The translations under genes were made by a program, and so were the position numbers. This document shows positions 41,644 to 50,013 of a stretch of DNA of 64,000 bases, in pieces (positions within the stretch are counted from its first letter, which is position 1; every line of letters begins with the position of its first letter). The DNA comes from Kocuria rosea subsp. polaris (GTDB taxonomy: Bacteria; Actinomycetota; Actinomycetes; Actinomycetales; Micrococcaceae): positions 47,145 to 111,144 of the forward strand of contig NZ_LQBK01000038.1 in NCBI RefSeq assembly GCF_001483755.1, in the 5' to 3' direction. A model generated the notes under the pieces. It saw nothing but the letters and a program-made list of their open reading frames with translations, did no database searches and was not told the origin of the DNA.

Positions 41644-42566
41644 CCGACACCGCTTCCACCCCCGCGTCCGCCCCCGACGGGCGCGTGGCGGTCGTGATGA
41701 TCACCCACAACCGCCGGGACGAGGCCCTGCTGGCGCTGGCCCGGCTGCGGGAGCTCCCCGAACGACCGCACGTGGTGGTCGTCGACAACGGCTCCGCGGA
41801 CGGCACCGCGGACGCGGTCCGGGAGCACCACCCCTGGGCGGAGCTCGTCGCGAGCCCCGTCAACCTCGGCGCCGTGGGCCGCAACGTGGCGCTGGAGCGC
41901 GTGGACACGCCGTTCGTGGCCTTCTGCGACGACGACACGTGGTGGGAGCCCGGGTCACTGCGCCGGGCGGCCGACGCGCTGGAGGCCCACCCGCGGCTGG
42001 GCGTGGTCACGGGGAAGATCCTGGTGGAGCCCGGGTCCCGGGAGGACGCGATCAACGCGGAGCTGCTGCACTCGCCCGTCGAGGGCCCCGCCTGGATGCC
42101 CGGACCCGCCCTGGGCAGCTTCCTGGCGGGGGCGTCCGTGGTCCGCCGGACCGCGTTCCTCGAGGTGGGCGGGTTCAGCGAGCGGCTGTGGCTCGGCGGG
42201 GAGGAGGAGCTGCTGGCCGCGGATCTCGCGACCGCGGGCTGGGAGCTCGTGCACCTGCCCGACGTGGTGGTCCACCACCAGGCCTCCACGGTCCGGGACC
42301 CGCACCTGCGGCGCCGGCACGGGCTGCGCAACACGCTGTGGTTCATCTGGCTGCGCCGGCCGCTGCGCGCGGCCCTGCGCCGGACCCGGGACGTGGTCGG
42401 CGCGGCCCCCCGGGACCGGGTCACGGCCCTGGCCCTGCTCGACGCCCTGCGCGGGGCGCCGTGGGTGCTGCGCGAGCGGCGCCCCCTGCCCGAGCACGTC
42501 GAGCGGCGGTTCCTGGCCCTGGAGGAGTCGCAGCGCAGCAGCGCCGCCCGGCGCTACGTCAGCTGA
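41640..42566 (+). CDS. Glycosyltransferase family 2, tandem paralogue
   Basis: 308 residues, same layout as its neighbour: VAVVMITHNRRDEALLALAR, VVVDNGSADGTADAVREHHP, AFCDDDTWWEPGSLRRAADA, GGEEELLAADLATAGWELVH. The two are a recent tandem pair. It ends inside a bidirectional terminator shared with the convergent heptose operon, so these two transferases may serve the same glycan. Confidence 0.88.
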   Translation: MTDTASTPASAPDGRVAVVMITHNRRDEALLALARLRELPERPHVVVVDNGSADGTADAVREHHPWAELVASPVNLGAVGRNVALERVDTPFVAFCDDDTWWEPGSLRRAADALEAHPRLGVVTGKILVEPGSREDAINAELLHSPVEGPAWMPGPALGSFLAGASVVRRTAFLEVGGFSERLWLGGEEELLAADLATAGWELVHLPDVVVHHQASTVRDPHLRRRHGLRNTLWFIWLRRPLRAALRRTRDVVGAAPRDRVTALALLDALRGAPWVLRERRPLPEHVERRFLALEESQRSSAARRYVS

Positions 42567-42604
42567 CCGGACCGCCGCGGCCGGCGCCGCGGCGGTCCGG
42601 TCAG
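42563..42604. terminator. Bidirectional terminator between converging glycosylation operons
   Basis: A perfect 19-bp GC stem (42563-42581 with 42586-42604) with a 4-base loop. It includes the stop codons of both the plus-strand GT2 gene (42564-42566) and the minus-strand decarboxylase-like gene (42601-42603). Confidence 0.9.
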
Positions 42605-43617
42605 CGGGAGCGCACGGCGGCGCCCGGCTGTGGCAGGCCCGCCCCCTCGCGGAACCACTCGACCGTGTGCGCCAGCCCCTCCGTCCACGGGACCTCCGGG
42701 GCCCAGCCGAGGACCTCGGTCGCGAGCGTGGTGTCCGGGCGGCGCACCATGGGGTCGTCGACGGGACGCTCGACGAACTCCAGGCCCGAGGAGGAGCCGG
42801 TCGCCGCGATGACGTCGCGGGCGATCTGCAGCACGGACAGCTCGTGCGGGTTGCCGATGTTCATGGGGCCGCTGTGCCCGCTGCCGGCCAGGGCCAGGAT
42901 GCCGCGGACGAGGTCGGAGACGTAGCAGACGGAGCGGGTCTGGGCACCGTCCCCGGCCACGGTGAGCGGCTCCCCCGCCAGGGCCTGGCGGATGAACGTG
43001 GGGATCGCACGGCCGTCGAAGGGCCGCATCCGGGGGCCGAAGGTGTTGAAGATCCGCACGATCGCGGTGTCCACCCCGTGCTCGGCGCGGTAGGCGACGG
43101 TCAGGGCCTCGGCGAAGCGCTTGGCCTCGTCGTAGACCCCCCGCGGGCCCACCGGGTTGACGTGGCCCCAGTAGCTCTCGGGCTGCGGGTGGACCTGCGG
43201 GTCGCCGTACACCTCGGACGTGGAGGCGAGCACGAACCGGGCCCCCTTGTCCTTGGCGAGCCCCAGGGCGTGGTGGGTGCCGATCGAGCCGACCTTCAGG
43301 GTGTGGATGGGCAGCTTCAGGTAGTCGATCGGGGACGCCGGGGACGCGAAGTGCAGCACGAGGTCCACGTCCCCGGGCACGTGCACGTAGTCGGTGACGT
43401 CGCACTGGACGAGCCGGAACCCAGGGTCCCCCACGAGGTGCTCGATGTTGGCCGCGGAGCCCGTGAGGAAGTTGTCGAGGCAGACCACCTCCACCTCCCG
43501 GCGGCGCAGCTCGGTGCACAGGTGGCTGCCCAGGAAGCCGGCCCCGCCGGTGACGACGGCGCGGCGGATCGGACGGGCGGCGCCCGCGGTGGCGGTCGCG
43601 TCGGTCGTGGGGTTCAC
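42601..43617 (-). CDS. NAD-dependent epimerase/dehydratase, UDP-glucuronate decarboxylase-like
   Basis: 338 residues, extended SDR. Cofactor motif [10 protein letters not shown], the UXS-type stretch [20 protein letters not shown], catalytic STSEVYG and [13 protein letters not shown] (YxxxK). That pattern is typical of UDP-glucuronate decarboxylases, which make UDP-xylose. A dTDP-glucose-dehydratase-like role cannot be excluded. Last gene of the heptose operon, 81 bp after the GT9 gene; GTG start with AGAGGAGCACC. Confidence 0.85.
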   Translation of the reverse strand: MNPTTDATATAGAARPIRRAVVTGGAGFLGSHLCTELRRREVEVVCLDNFLTGSAANIEHLVGDPGFRLVQCDVTDYVHVPGDVDLVLHFASPASPIDYLKLPIHTLKVGSIGTHHALGLAKDKGARFVLASTSEVYGDPQVHPQPESYWGHVNPVGPRGVYDEAKRFAEALTVAYRAEHGVDTAIVRIFNTFGPRMRPFDGRAIPTFIRQALAGEPLTVAGDGAQTRSVCYVSDLVRGILALAGSGHSGPMNIGNPHELSVLQIARDVIAATGSSSGLEFVERPVDDPMVRRPDTTLATEVLGWAPEVPWTEGLAHTVEWFREGAGLPQPGAAVRSR

Positions 43618-43698
43618 GGTGCTCCTCTGGGTCGAAGGACGGGGATCGGTGGGCAGGTCTCGGGAGACTGGAAGGACGAGGCCGTGGCCGTGCGGGCG

Positions 43699-44721
43699 TC
43701 AGGGGCGGGAGGCGTCCAGCTGGGCCCGGGCCGCGGTCAGCACCTCCGCCGGGGTGACGGCGGCGAGCCGGGCGTCGAGGCGGTCCGCGTGGGGGTCGCC
43801 CCAGGCCCGGGCGGCCGGGTCGCCGTGCCACAGCACGGTGTGCAGACCGGGGTCCACGGCGGGCCCCCACCACGAGGGCGGCGTGGGACCGAAGAGCACG
43901 ACGGAGCGCACGGCCAGGGCGGTGGCCACGTGGGCCACGCCGGTGTCGGCGCTGAGCACCACGGCGGCCGCACCGACGGTGCGGGCCAGGCCGTCCAGGT
44001 CCAGCGCACCGCACCGGTTCTCCGCGGCGTCGATCCCGGCCACGACGGCGGCGGCGAGCTCCGCCTCGGCCGGGGAGCCGGTCACCACGATCCGGTGCCC
44101 GTCCGCGGCCAGGGCCGCGGCGACCTCCCGCCAGCGCTCGGCGGGCCAGCGCCGTGCGGCGGAGGCGGCGCCCGGGTGGATCAGCACGGGAGCGTCCCCG
44201 GGGGCCGGCCGGTGGGCGCGCAGGCGCAGGTCCTCGGGGCCGCACGGTCCACCGGCCCCGGTGACCAGGCGGCACCAGCGGTGCACCTCGTGCTCGTCCC
44301 GCCGCCACGGCGGGCCGTCGTGGCCGGCCTCCGGCGCGGCGAAGCCGACGAGCCGCTCGGGCCGGGAGGCCAGGAGCAGCTCGTGGCTGCGCGGCCCGCG
44401 CCCGTGCAGGTTCACGGCCACGTGGCCGCCGGCGGTGGACGGCAGCGGCACCAGCCCGGGGACCGGGAGCACGCCGTCGACCACGCCGAGCCCGGCCAGC
44501 CACGCACCCACCGCGGACGGCGCCGCGAGCACGAGCCGGTGCCCGGGCAGCATCCGGCGCACACCCCGCAGCGGGGCCACGGCGGTCAGGGCATCCCCGA
44601 GCCCGAGCGCCCGCAGCACGAGCACGTCGCCCGGGCCGACCGTCACGGGGTCCACGGTCCACCGGTCCGGCTCCGTCCCGGCGGGAGGAGCGGCCGCGGC
44701 GGTGGCCGGCTCAGCGCTCAC
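43699..44721 (-). CDS. Glycosyltransferase family 9 (heptosyltransferase-like)
   Basis: 340 residues, GT-B fold. Landmarks: VLVLRALGLGDALTAVAPLR at the start, VLIHPGAASAARRWPAERWR, a loop IVVTGSPAEAELA, and the donor site VVLSADTGVAHVATAL. This order is that of the ADP-heptose:LPS heptosyltransferases. It overlaps HldE by 11 bp, supporting a shared pathway. Likely transfers heptose to a cell-envelope acceptor. Confidence 0.85.
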   Translation of the reverse strand: MSAEPATAAAAPPAGTEPDRWTVDPVTVGPGDVLVLRALGLGDALTAVAPLRGVRRMLPGHRLVLAAPSAVGAWLAGLGVVDGVLPVPGLVPLPSTAGGHVAVNLHGRGPRSHELLLASRPERLVGFAAPEAGHDGPPWRRDEHEVHRWCRLVTGAGGPCGPEDLRLRAHRPAPGDAPVLIHPGAASAARRWPAERWREVAAALAADGHRIVVTGSPAEAELAAAVVAGIDAAENRCGALDLDGLARTVGAAAVVLSADTGVAHVATALAVRSVVLFGPTPPSWWGPAVDPGLHTVLWHGDPAARAWGDPHADRLDARLAAVTPAEVLTAARAQLDASRP

Positions 44722-46117
44722 GGCCGGCCTTCTGCAGGATCGCGGTGGTCGAGCGTCCCGACAGGTAGGGCAGGACCGTGACGCGCCCGCCCCAGCCGCG
44801 CACGTCGACGGCCTCGGGCAGCTGCTCGGGGGTGTAGTCCCCGCCCTTGACCCACACGTCGGGGCGCAGGAGGTTGAGGGCCGCGCGGGGGTCGTCCTCG
44901 TCGAAGAGGACGACGGCGTCGACGCTGCGCAGGGCGCCCAGCACCCGGGCGCGGTCGGCCTCGCCGACCACCGGCCGGCCCGGGCCCTTGAGCCGGCGCA
45001 CGGAGGCGTCCGAGTTCAGCAGCACCACCAGGGCGTCGCCGAGCCGCCGCGCGGCGTCGAGGGAGGCGATGTGCCCGGCGTGCAGGACGTCGAAGCACCC
45101 TCCGGTGGCCACGACGGTCCCGCCGCGGCCGCGCACCTCGCCCAGCAGCTCCTGCACCTCGCGGGGCAGCCGCTCGGCGCCCGGGTGCAGGACCGGGCGG
45201 GCGTGCACGCCGGCGGCGCGGCGCGTGCGCCAGGTGGCCGCCCCGCCGGCGGCGACCCACTGCCCCGCGGCCTCGACGGCGGTCTCCACGGCGGCCGTCA
45301 CGTCGGTGCCGCCGCCGAGGGCGAGGACCGCCGCGGACGCGAACCGGTCCCCGGCCCCGCAGGGGTCGGTGTTCTGCACGGGCGCGGCGGGAACCCGCTC
45401 GGTGCCGGTGGTCGTGGCCAGGTAGGCGCCGTCCGCGCCGGCCGTGACGGCCACGGCCCGGGCGTCCCAGTGTCGGCGCAGCGCGCCGGCGAGCTCGCGG
45501 GGGGACGCGGGGCCCTCGAGGGCGGCCGCCGCCTCGGCGGCGTTCGGGGTGACGAGCGTGCACCCGGGCACCGGGGGCCCCCCGCGGGGGTGGGGGTCCC
45601 ACACCACCACACCGGTGCGGGCGTGCTCCTCGAGCGCGGCGCGCACGGCGGGATCGCGGGTGACGCCTCCCCCGTAGTCGGAGACCAGCACGGCGTCCGC
45701 GCCGGCGAGGACCGCGGCCACGTGCGCGGCGGAGACGCCCACCGGGGTGCCGGGCCCGCCCTCGTCCACGCGCACCAGGGTCTGGCCCGAGCTGCGGATC
45801 CGCGTCTTGGTGCGGGTCCCGCCCTCGTGGCCCAGCCGCTCCAGGGCGACCTCGCCGAGCGCGCCGGCCAGCTCCCGGCCGGCGTCGTCGTCCGCGGCCG
45901 GGGCCAGGAGGGTCACGGCGACCGCCGCCGGACCGGCGCCGACGGACGGCGGGTCCGCGCACAGCAGCGCCGCCAGGCCCGCCCCGCCGGGACTGGCGAA
46001 CACCGCGTCGACGTCCACCACGGGGACCGGCGCGTCGGGGCTCAGCCGGGTCGAGGTGCCCGAGACGTCCCGGTCCAGCAGGGCGTCGCCGACCACGACG
46101 ACGTGCGGGGCGCTCAT
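44711..46117 (-). CDS. hldE: Bifunctional heptose 7-phosphate kinase / heptose 1-phosphate adenylyltransferase
   Basis: 468 residues, the normal length of HldE. Residues 1-320 are a PfkB-type sugar kinase (VVVVGDALLDRDVSG, APVPVVDVDAVFASPGGAGL, and the active-site loop NTDPCGAGDRF). Residues 340-468 are a nucleotidyltransferase (VVATGGCFDVLHAGHIASLD, VKGGDYTPEQL). It performs the second and fourth steps of ADP-heptose synthesis. ATGA overlap with the GT4-GmhA gene. Confidence 0.93.
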   Translation of the reverse strand: MSAPHVVVVGDALLDRDVSGTSTRLSPDAPVPVVDVDAVFASPGGAGLAALLCADPPSVGAGPAAVAVTLLAPAADDDAGRELAGALGEVALERLGHEGGTRTKTRIRSSGQTLVRVDEGGPGTPVGVSAAHVAAVLAGADAVLVSDYGGGVTRDPAVRAALEEHARTGVVVWDPHPRGGPPVPGCTLVTPNAAEAAAALEGPASPRELAGALRRHWDARAVAVTAGADGAYLATTTGTERVPAAPVQNTDPCGAGDRFASAAVLALGGGTDVTAAVETAVEAAGQWVAAGGAATWRTRRAAGVHARPVLHPGAERLPREVQELLGEVRGRGGTVVATGGCFDVLHAGHIASLDAARRLGDALVVLLNSDASVRRLKGPGRPVVGEADRARVLGALRSVDAVVLFDEDDPRAALNLLRPDVWVKGGDYTPEQLPEAVDVRGWGGRVTVLPYLSGRSTTAILQKAGRER

Positions 46118-47964
46118 GCGGCCCCCGCCCGGACGGCCGTGCGGACGGGCGTGCCGGCCTCGACGGGCGCCGCGGGCCCGGCGGACGGGGCGAGCCGGGC
46201 GTCCACGGCGGCGCAGACCGCGTGCAGCAGCATGAGGTGGACCTCCTGGATCACCGAGGTGCTGGGCGCGGCCACGGTCAGGGACTCGTCCGCCCGCTCG
46301 GTCAGCGGGTTGGGGCCGGGACCGGTGAGCGCCCAGACATGCAGGCCGTGCTCCCGCGCCCGGTCCGCCGCGGCCAGGACGTTGGGGCTGCGCCCGCTGG
46401 TGGAGAGCACCACGAGCACGTCGCCGGGTCGGCCGTGGGCCTGGACCTGGCGGGCGAAGACCTCCTCCACGCCGTAGTCGTTGACGATGGCGGTCAGGCT
46501 CGAGGTCTCGGCGGACAGGCACACGGCGGACAGCGGCCGGCGGTCGTCGACGAAGCGGCCGACGAGCTCCGCGGTGAAGTGCTGGGCCTCCGCGGCGCTG
46601 CCGCCGTTGCCCACGGCGAGCACGCGCCCGCCGTCCGTGAGGAGCCCGGCGAGCCGGGCGCCCCACCGGTCCACGACGTCGGCGTGCTGGGCGGCGTCCC
46701 GGGCGGCGACGGCCAGCTCGTCCAGGTGGCTGCCGAGCCACTGCTCCGTCTGCCCGAGCAGCGGCGGGTGCTCCCGGCGGTGCCGGGCGACGACGCGGGC
46801 GTAGGAGCGCTCCGTCTCCTGGGCCACGCGCCGCCAGTCGAAGAGCCGCTCCACGCGCTCGCGCCCGGCGCGGCCCATGCGGGCCGCCAGCTCGGGGTCC
46901 CCGAGGAGGGTGCCGAGGGCGGCCGCGGTCGCCGGGACGTCCCGCGGGGGGACGTGCAGACCGGTCACGCCGTCCTCGATGCTGTCGAGCAGCCCGCCCA
47001 CGGCGCTGCCCACCACGGGGCGGGCGCACGCCATCGCCTCGAGCGGGACCATGCCGAACGGCTCGTACCAGGGGGTGCAGGCGACGACGTCCGCGGTGGC
47101 GAGCAGCGCGGCGGCGTCGTCGTGGTCGACCCGGCCGCGGAGCTCGACCCGGTCCGCGACCCCGAGCTCCCGGGCCAGCGCCCGCAGGCGAAGGGCCTCG
47201 GGGTCGCGGTCCAGCTCGGCGCGGTCGGGCCCGCCCGCCACGACGAGCTCGGCGTCCGGCAGCTCGGCGAGGGCGCGCACGACGACGTCCACGCCCTTGC
47301 GCTCCACCAGTCGGCCGAGCGCCACGATCCGGGGCCGCCGCCCGCCGGCGGGCGGCGGGGCGGGGACGAAGGCGTCGAGGTCCACGCCGCACGGGACCAC
47401 GTCGATCCGCGAGGGGTCGCCCCCGAGGGCCAGGAGCTCGGCCCGCTCGTCCCGGCACGTGGCCAGGACCAGGTCGGCCGCCGCGACCAGCTCGTTCTCG
47501 GCGGCGAGCCGGCCGGTGGGGCTGGTGTCGGCCGCGCCCTGGTGCCGGCGCTTGACGGCCCCGAGCGCGTGGAAGGTCTGCACCACCGGGATCTGCATCG
47601 TCCCGGCGGCCCGCCGGGCCGCGAGCCCGGACATCCAGAAGTGGGCGTGCACGAGGTCGGGGGCGCCGTCGCGGGCCCACTCGCGCGCGAGCCAGCGGCC
47701 GAACTCGTCCATGTACGGGGCGAGGTCGTCCTTGGGCAGGAGGCTCGGGGGTCCCGCGGGGACGTGGACCACCCGGGCCCGGGGGGCGAGCTCGACCACG
47801 TCGGGGAGCCCGGCGTCGTCGCGGCGGGTGTAGACCACCACGTCGTGGCCCAGCCGGGCGAGCCCCTCGGCCAGGGCGGCCACGTAGACGTTCTGCCCCC
47901 CGGCGTCGACCCCGCCGAGCGCGGCCAGGGGGCTGGCGTGCTCGGAGACCATTGCGATTCTCAT
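46114..47964 (-). CDS. Fusion of GT4 glycosyltransferase and GmhA-type phosphoheptose isomerase
   Basis: 616 residues in two parts. Residues 1 to about 410: a GT-B retaining glycosyltransferase (MRIAMVSEHASPLAALGGVD, the ring loop GGQNVYVAALAEGLARLGHD, and WYEPFGMVPLEAMACARPVV). Residues about 425-600: a SIS-domain GmhA (GRVLAVGNGGSAAEAQHFTA, VVLSTSGRSPNVLAAADRAR, and a His-Glu segment VIQEVHLMLLHAVC). GmhA converts sedoheptulose 7-phosphate to heptose 7-phosphate, the first step. There is no stop or frame change between the parts. Single-gene fusion of pathway entry with a transferase is unusual. Confidence 0.88.
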   Translation of the reverse strand: MRIAMVSEHASPLAALGGVDAGGQNVYVAALAEGLARLGHDVVVYTRRDDAGLPDVVELAPRARVVHVPAGPPSLLPKDDLAPYMDEFGRWLAREWARDGAPDLVHAHFWMSGLAARRAAGTMQIPVVQTFHALGAVKRRHQGAADTSPTGRLAAENELVAAADLVLATCRDERAELLALGGDPSRIDVVPCGVDLDAFVPAPPPAGGRRPRIVALGRLVERKGVDVVVRALAELPDAELVVAGGPDRAELDRDPEALRLRALARELGVADRVELRGRVDHDDAAALLATADVVACTPWYEPFGMVPLEAMACARPVVGSAVGGLLDSIEDGVTGLHVPPRDVPATAAALGTLLGDPELAARMGRAGRERVERLFDWRRVAQETERSYARVVARHRREHPPLLGQTEQWLGSHLDELAVAARDAAQHADVVDRWGARLAGLLTDGGRVLAVGNGGSAAEAQHFTAELVGRFVDDRRPLSAVCLSAETSSLTAIVNDYGVEEVFARQVQAHGRPGDVLVVLSTSGRSPNVLAAADRAREHGLHVWALTGPGPNPLTERADESLTVAAPSTSVIQEVHLMLLHAVCAAVDARLAPSAGPAAPVEAGTPVRTAVRAGAA

Positions 47965-48920
47965 GCTGTCACCTTCTCCAGGACGCGGTCCCACTCCGCG
48001 AGGAAGCGGTCCGCACCGTAGTGTCTCAGGGCGTGCTCGCGGGCGGCGGTGCCCGCGGCGGACGCCGCGTCGGGGTCGTTCAGCCAGTGCCGGGCCCGGG
48101 CGGCGAGCTCCTCCGGATCGTTGGAGAGCAGCCCCGCCCCGGGCGGCACCGCCCGCGGCGCCTCGGTGGTGGAGAGCCCGAGCACCGGCATCCCGATGGT
48201 CATCGCCTCCAGCAGCGCGAGCCCCAGGCTCGTCCACCGGTAGGGGTGGAAGTAGGCCCGGTGCCCGCCGAGGGCCGCGTGCAGCTTCTCCTGAGGATAG
48301 TTCTCGTGCAACCGCCCGGCCATGTGGGGGGCGTGCTCCGCCAGCCGGTCCATCCCCATGCCGTAGACGTCCACGGGCAGCTCCTCGGCCAGGGCGGTCA
48401 GCAGGTCGGTGCCGGCGACCCGCCCGCGCCGCACGGGCTCGTTGACCACGGCGGCCAGGCTCGCGGTGCGCCCGGTGTAGAGGGGGCCGGGGTCCAGGAC
48501 GCCGTGCTCCACGACCTCGGTGGGCGCGAGCCCGTTGTCCCACATCAGGCGGTTGAAGTGCGTCACGTGCACCACGGGCACGTCGGAGCGCTCGGCCAGG
48601 GGGTGGCGGGTGGCCACGGCGGGCCCGCGGGGGGTGTCGTGCTCCACGTAGACCGCCGGGACGTCGGTCCCCGCCCGGCGCCCGGTCCACCGCTCGAGCA
48701 GCTCGAGCTCGTGGGGGCGCTGCAGGAGGACCACGTCGAACTCGTCGTCCGCCAGCTCCTCGGGCGTGCGCTCCACGGCGGCGGCCGGCCAGTCCCAGGT
48801 CTCGGCGCGGCCCCGGCCGTCGGGGCCGCGGTCGGGCAGCACGGGCAGCAGGTAGGTGTGGGGACCGTGCACGAACGATGTCGTCCACGACCCGTGGACG
48901 TGCCAGGTCAGGATGCGCAC
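47961..48920 (-). CDS. Glycosyltransferase (GT-B, family 4-like)
   Basis: 319 residues from a GTG with AAGGAGG 6 bases upstream. RILTWHVHGSWTTSFVHGPH at the start is unlike the usual GT4 N terminus but is typical of some actinobacterial sugar transferases. The C-terminal donor site is YFHPYRWTSLGLALLEAMTI. Overlaps both neighbours (4 and 13 bp). Donor unknown. Confidence 0.78.
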   Translation of the reverse strand: MRILTWHVHGSWTTSFVHGPHTYLLPVLPDRGPDGRGRAETWDWPAAAVERTPEELADDEFDVVLLQRPHELELLERWTGRRAGTDVPAVYVEHDTPRGPAVATRHPLAERSDVPVVHVTHFNRLMWDNGLAPTEVVEHGVLDPGPLYTGRTASLAAVVNEPVRRGRVAGTDLLTALAEELPVDVYGMGMDRLAEHAPHMAGRLHENYPQEKLHAALGGHRAYFHPYRWTSLGLALLEAMTIGMPVLGLSTTEAPRAVPPGAGLLSNDPEELAARARHWLNDPDAASAAGTAAREHALRHYGADRFLAEWDRVLEKVTA

Positions 48921-50011
48921 CCGGGTCCTCCTTGCGGTTCGGGAACAGTGGCGGGGATGCCCCGGGCCCCGGCCGTCAGCTCCTCGACGGCGGCGAGGAC
49001 CGCGGCCGGGGAGACGGAGCTCAAACACGGGTGGCCGGGCACGGGGCAGTCGCGCGCGCGGGAGCCGCGGCACGCCGCGCCCTGGTCCCCGAGCAGCACG
49101 AGGGGCACGCCGTAGGGCGCCCACCGCTCGGGCGGCACCACCGGGGAGAACAGGCAGACGACCGGGGTGCCCACGGCGGCGGCGAGGTGCGCGGGACCGG
49201 TGTTGCCCACGACGACGCACGCGGCGGCGTCCAGCACGGCGGCCAGGCCCGGCAGGTCCGTCCGGCCGGCGAGGTCCAGCACCGTGCCCCCGGGCGCCGC
49301 GGCCTGGGCCGCGGCGCGGGTCGCGGCGGTGAGCTCGCGCTCCCCCGGCCCGCCCGTGAGGACGACGGCGCGCCCGGCGTCCGTGAGCCCCGCCGCGAGG
49401 GACCCGGCGTGCTCGGCGGTGAGCCCGCGCGAGGGGACGGAGGCGCCCGGGTGCAGGACCACCCAGCCCGGTGGCAGTGCCGCCACCTCCGCGGGCACGG
49501 GCGGGAGCGGGCGGCGCACGGCCAGGCGCAGCTGCTGCTCCGCGGGCCGCGGGGCGCCGGCGGCGACCGCGACCTCCACGGCCGCCTCGACCTCGTGGCC
49601 GCCGCCGGGCGGGTCCGCGCGGCGGTGCCGGACGTCCAGCAGCGATCCGGGATAGTCCTCGCTGGTGGCCACGACCCGCTCGATCCCGGCGAGCCGGGCC
49701 AGCAGGGCCATGGGCAGGGAGCTCTGGTGGAAGGAGGTGAAGACCACGGCGAGGTCGTAGCCGCGGGCGGCGAGGTCGTCGACCAGGGCCTCGGTCGCCT
49801 CCCGGTCCACGGGCGGGGGGCTGAAGCCCGACCACGGCGCCGAGTACTCGAGGACCTCCGCCACGTCCGGCAGCAGCCGGGCGGCGGCGGCCCCCGCCGG
49901 GGAGGCCAGCAGGTCCACGGGGTTCCCCGTCCGGGCCAGGGCCCGGACCGCGGGCCCGGTCAGCAGGACGTCCCCGTCCGAGTCGAGGCGGACGGCCAGG
50001 GTGCGTCCCAC
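48908..50011 (-). CDS. Glycosyltransferase family 9 (second heptosyltransferase-like)
   Basis: 367 residues from the GTG at 50011, 2 bases after the previous stop. TLAVRLDSDGDVLLTGPAVR, VVLHPGASVPSRGLTAEHAG, VVLTGGPGERELTAATRAAA and VVVGNTGPAHLAAAVGTPVV follow the GT9 order, and the C-terminal Cys-rich loop (GAACRGSRARDCPVPGHPCL) matches the heptosyltransferase tail pattern. The second GT9 of the operon, so two heptosyl transfers are plausible. Confidence 0.86.
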   Translation of the reverse strand: MGRTLAVRLDSDGDVLLTGPAVRALARTGNPVDLLASPAGAAAARLLPDVAEVLEYSAPWSGFSPPPVDREATEALVDDLAARGYDLAVVFTSFHQSSLPMALLARLAGIERVVATSEDYPGSLLDVRHRRADPPGGGHEVEAAVEVAVAAGAPRPAEQQLRLAVRRPLPPVPAEVAALPPGWVVLHPGASVPSRGLTAEHAGSLAAGLTDAGRAVVLTGGPGERELTAATRAAAQAAAPGGTVLDLAGRTDLPGLAAVLDAAACVVVGNTGPAHLAAAVGTPVVCLFSPVVPPERWAPYGVPLVLLGDQGAACRGSRARDCPVPGHPCLSSVSPAAVLAAVEELTAGARGIPATVPEPQGGPGCAS

Positions 50012-50013
50012 GC

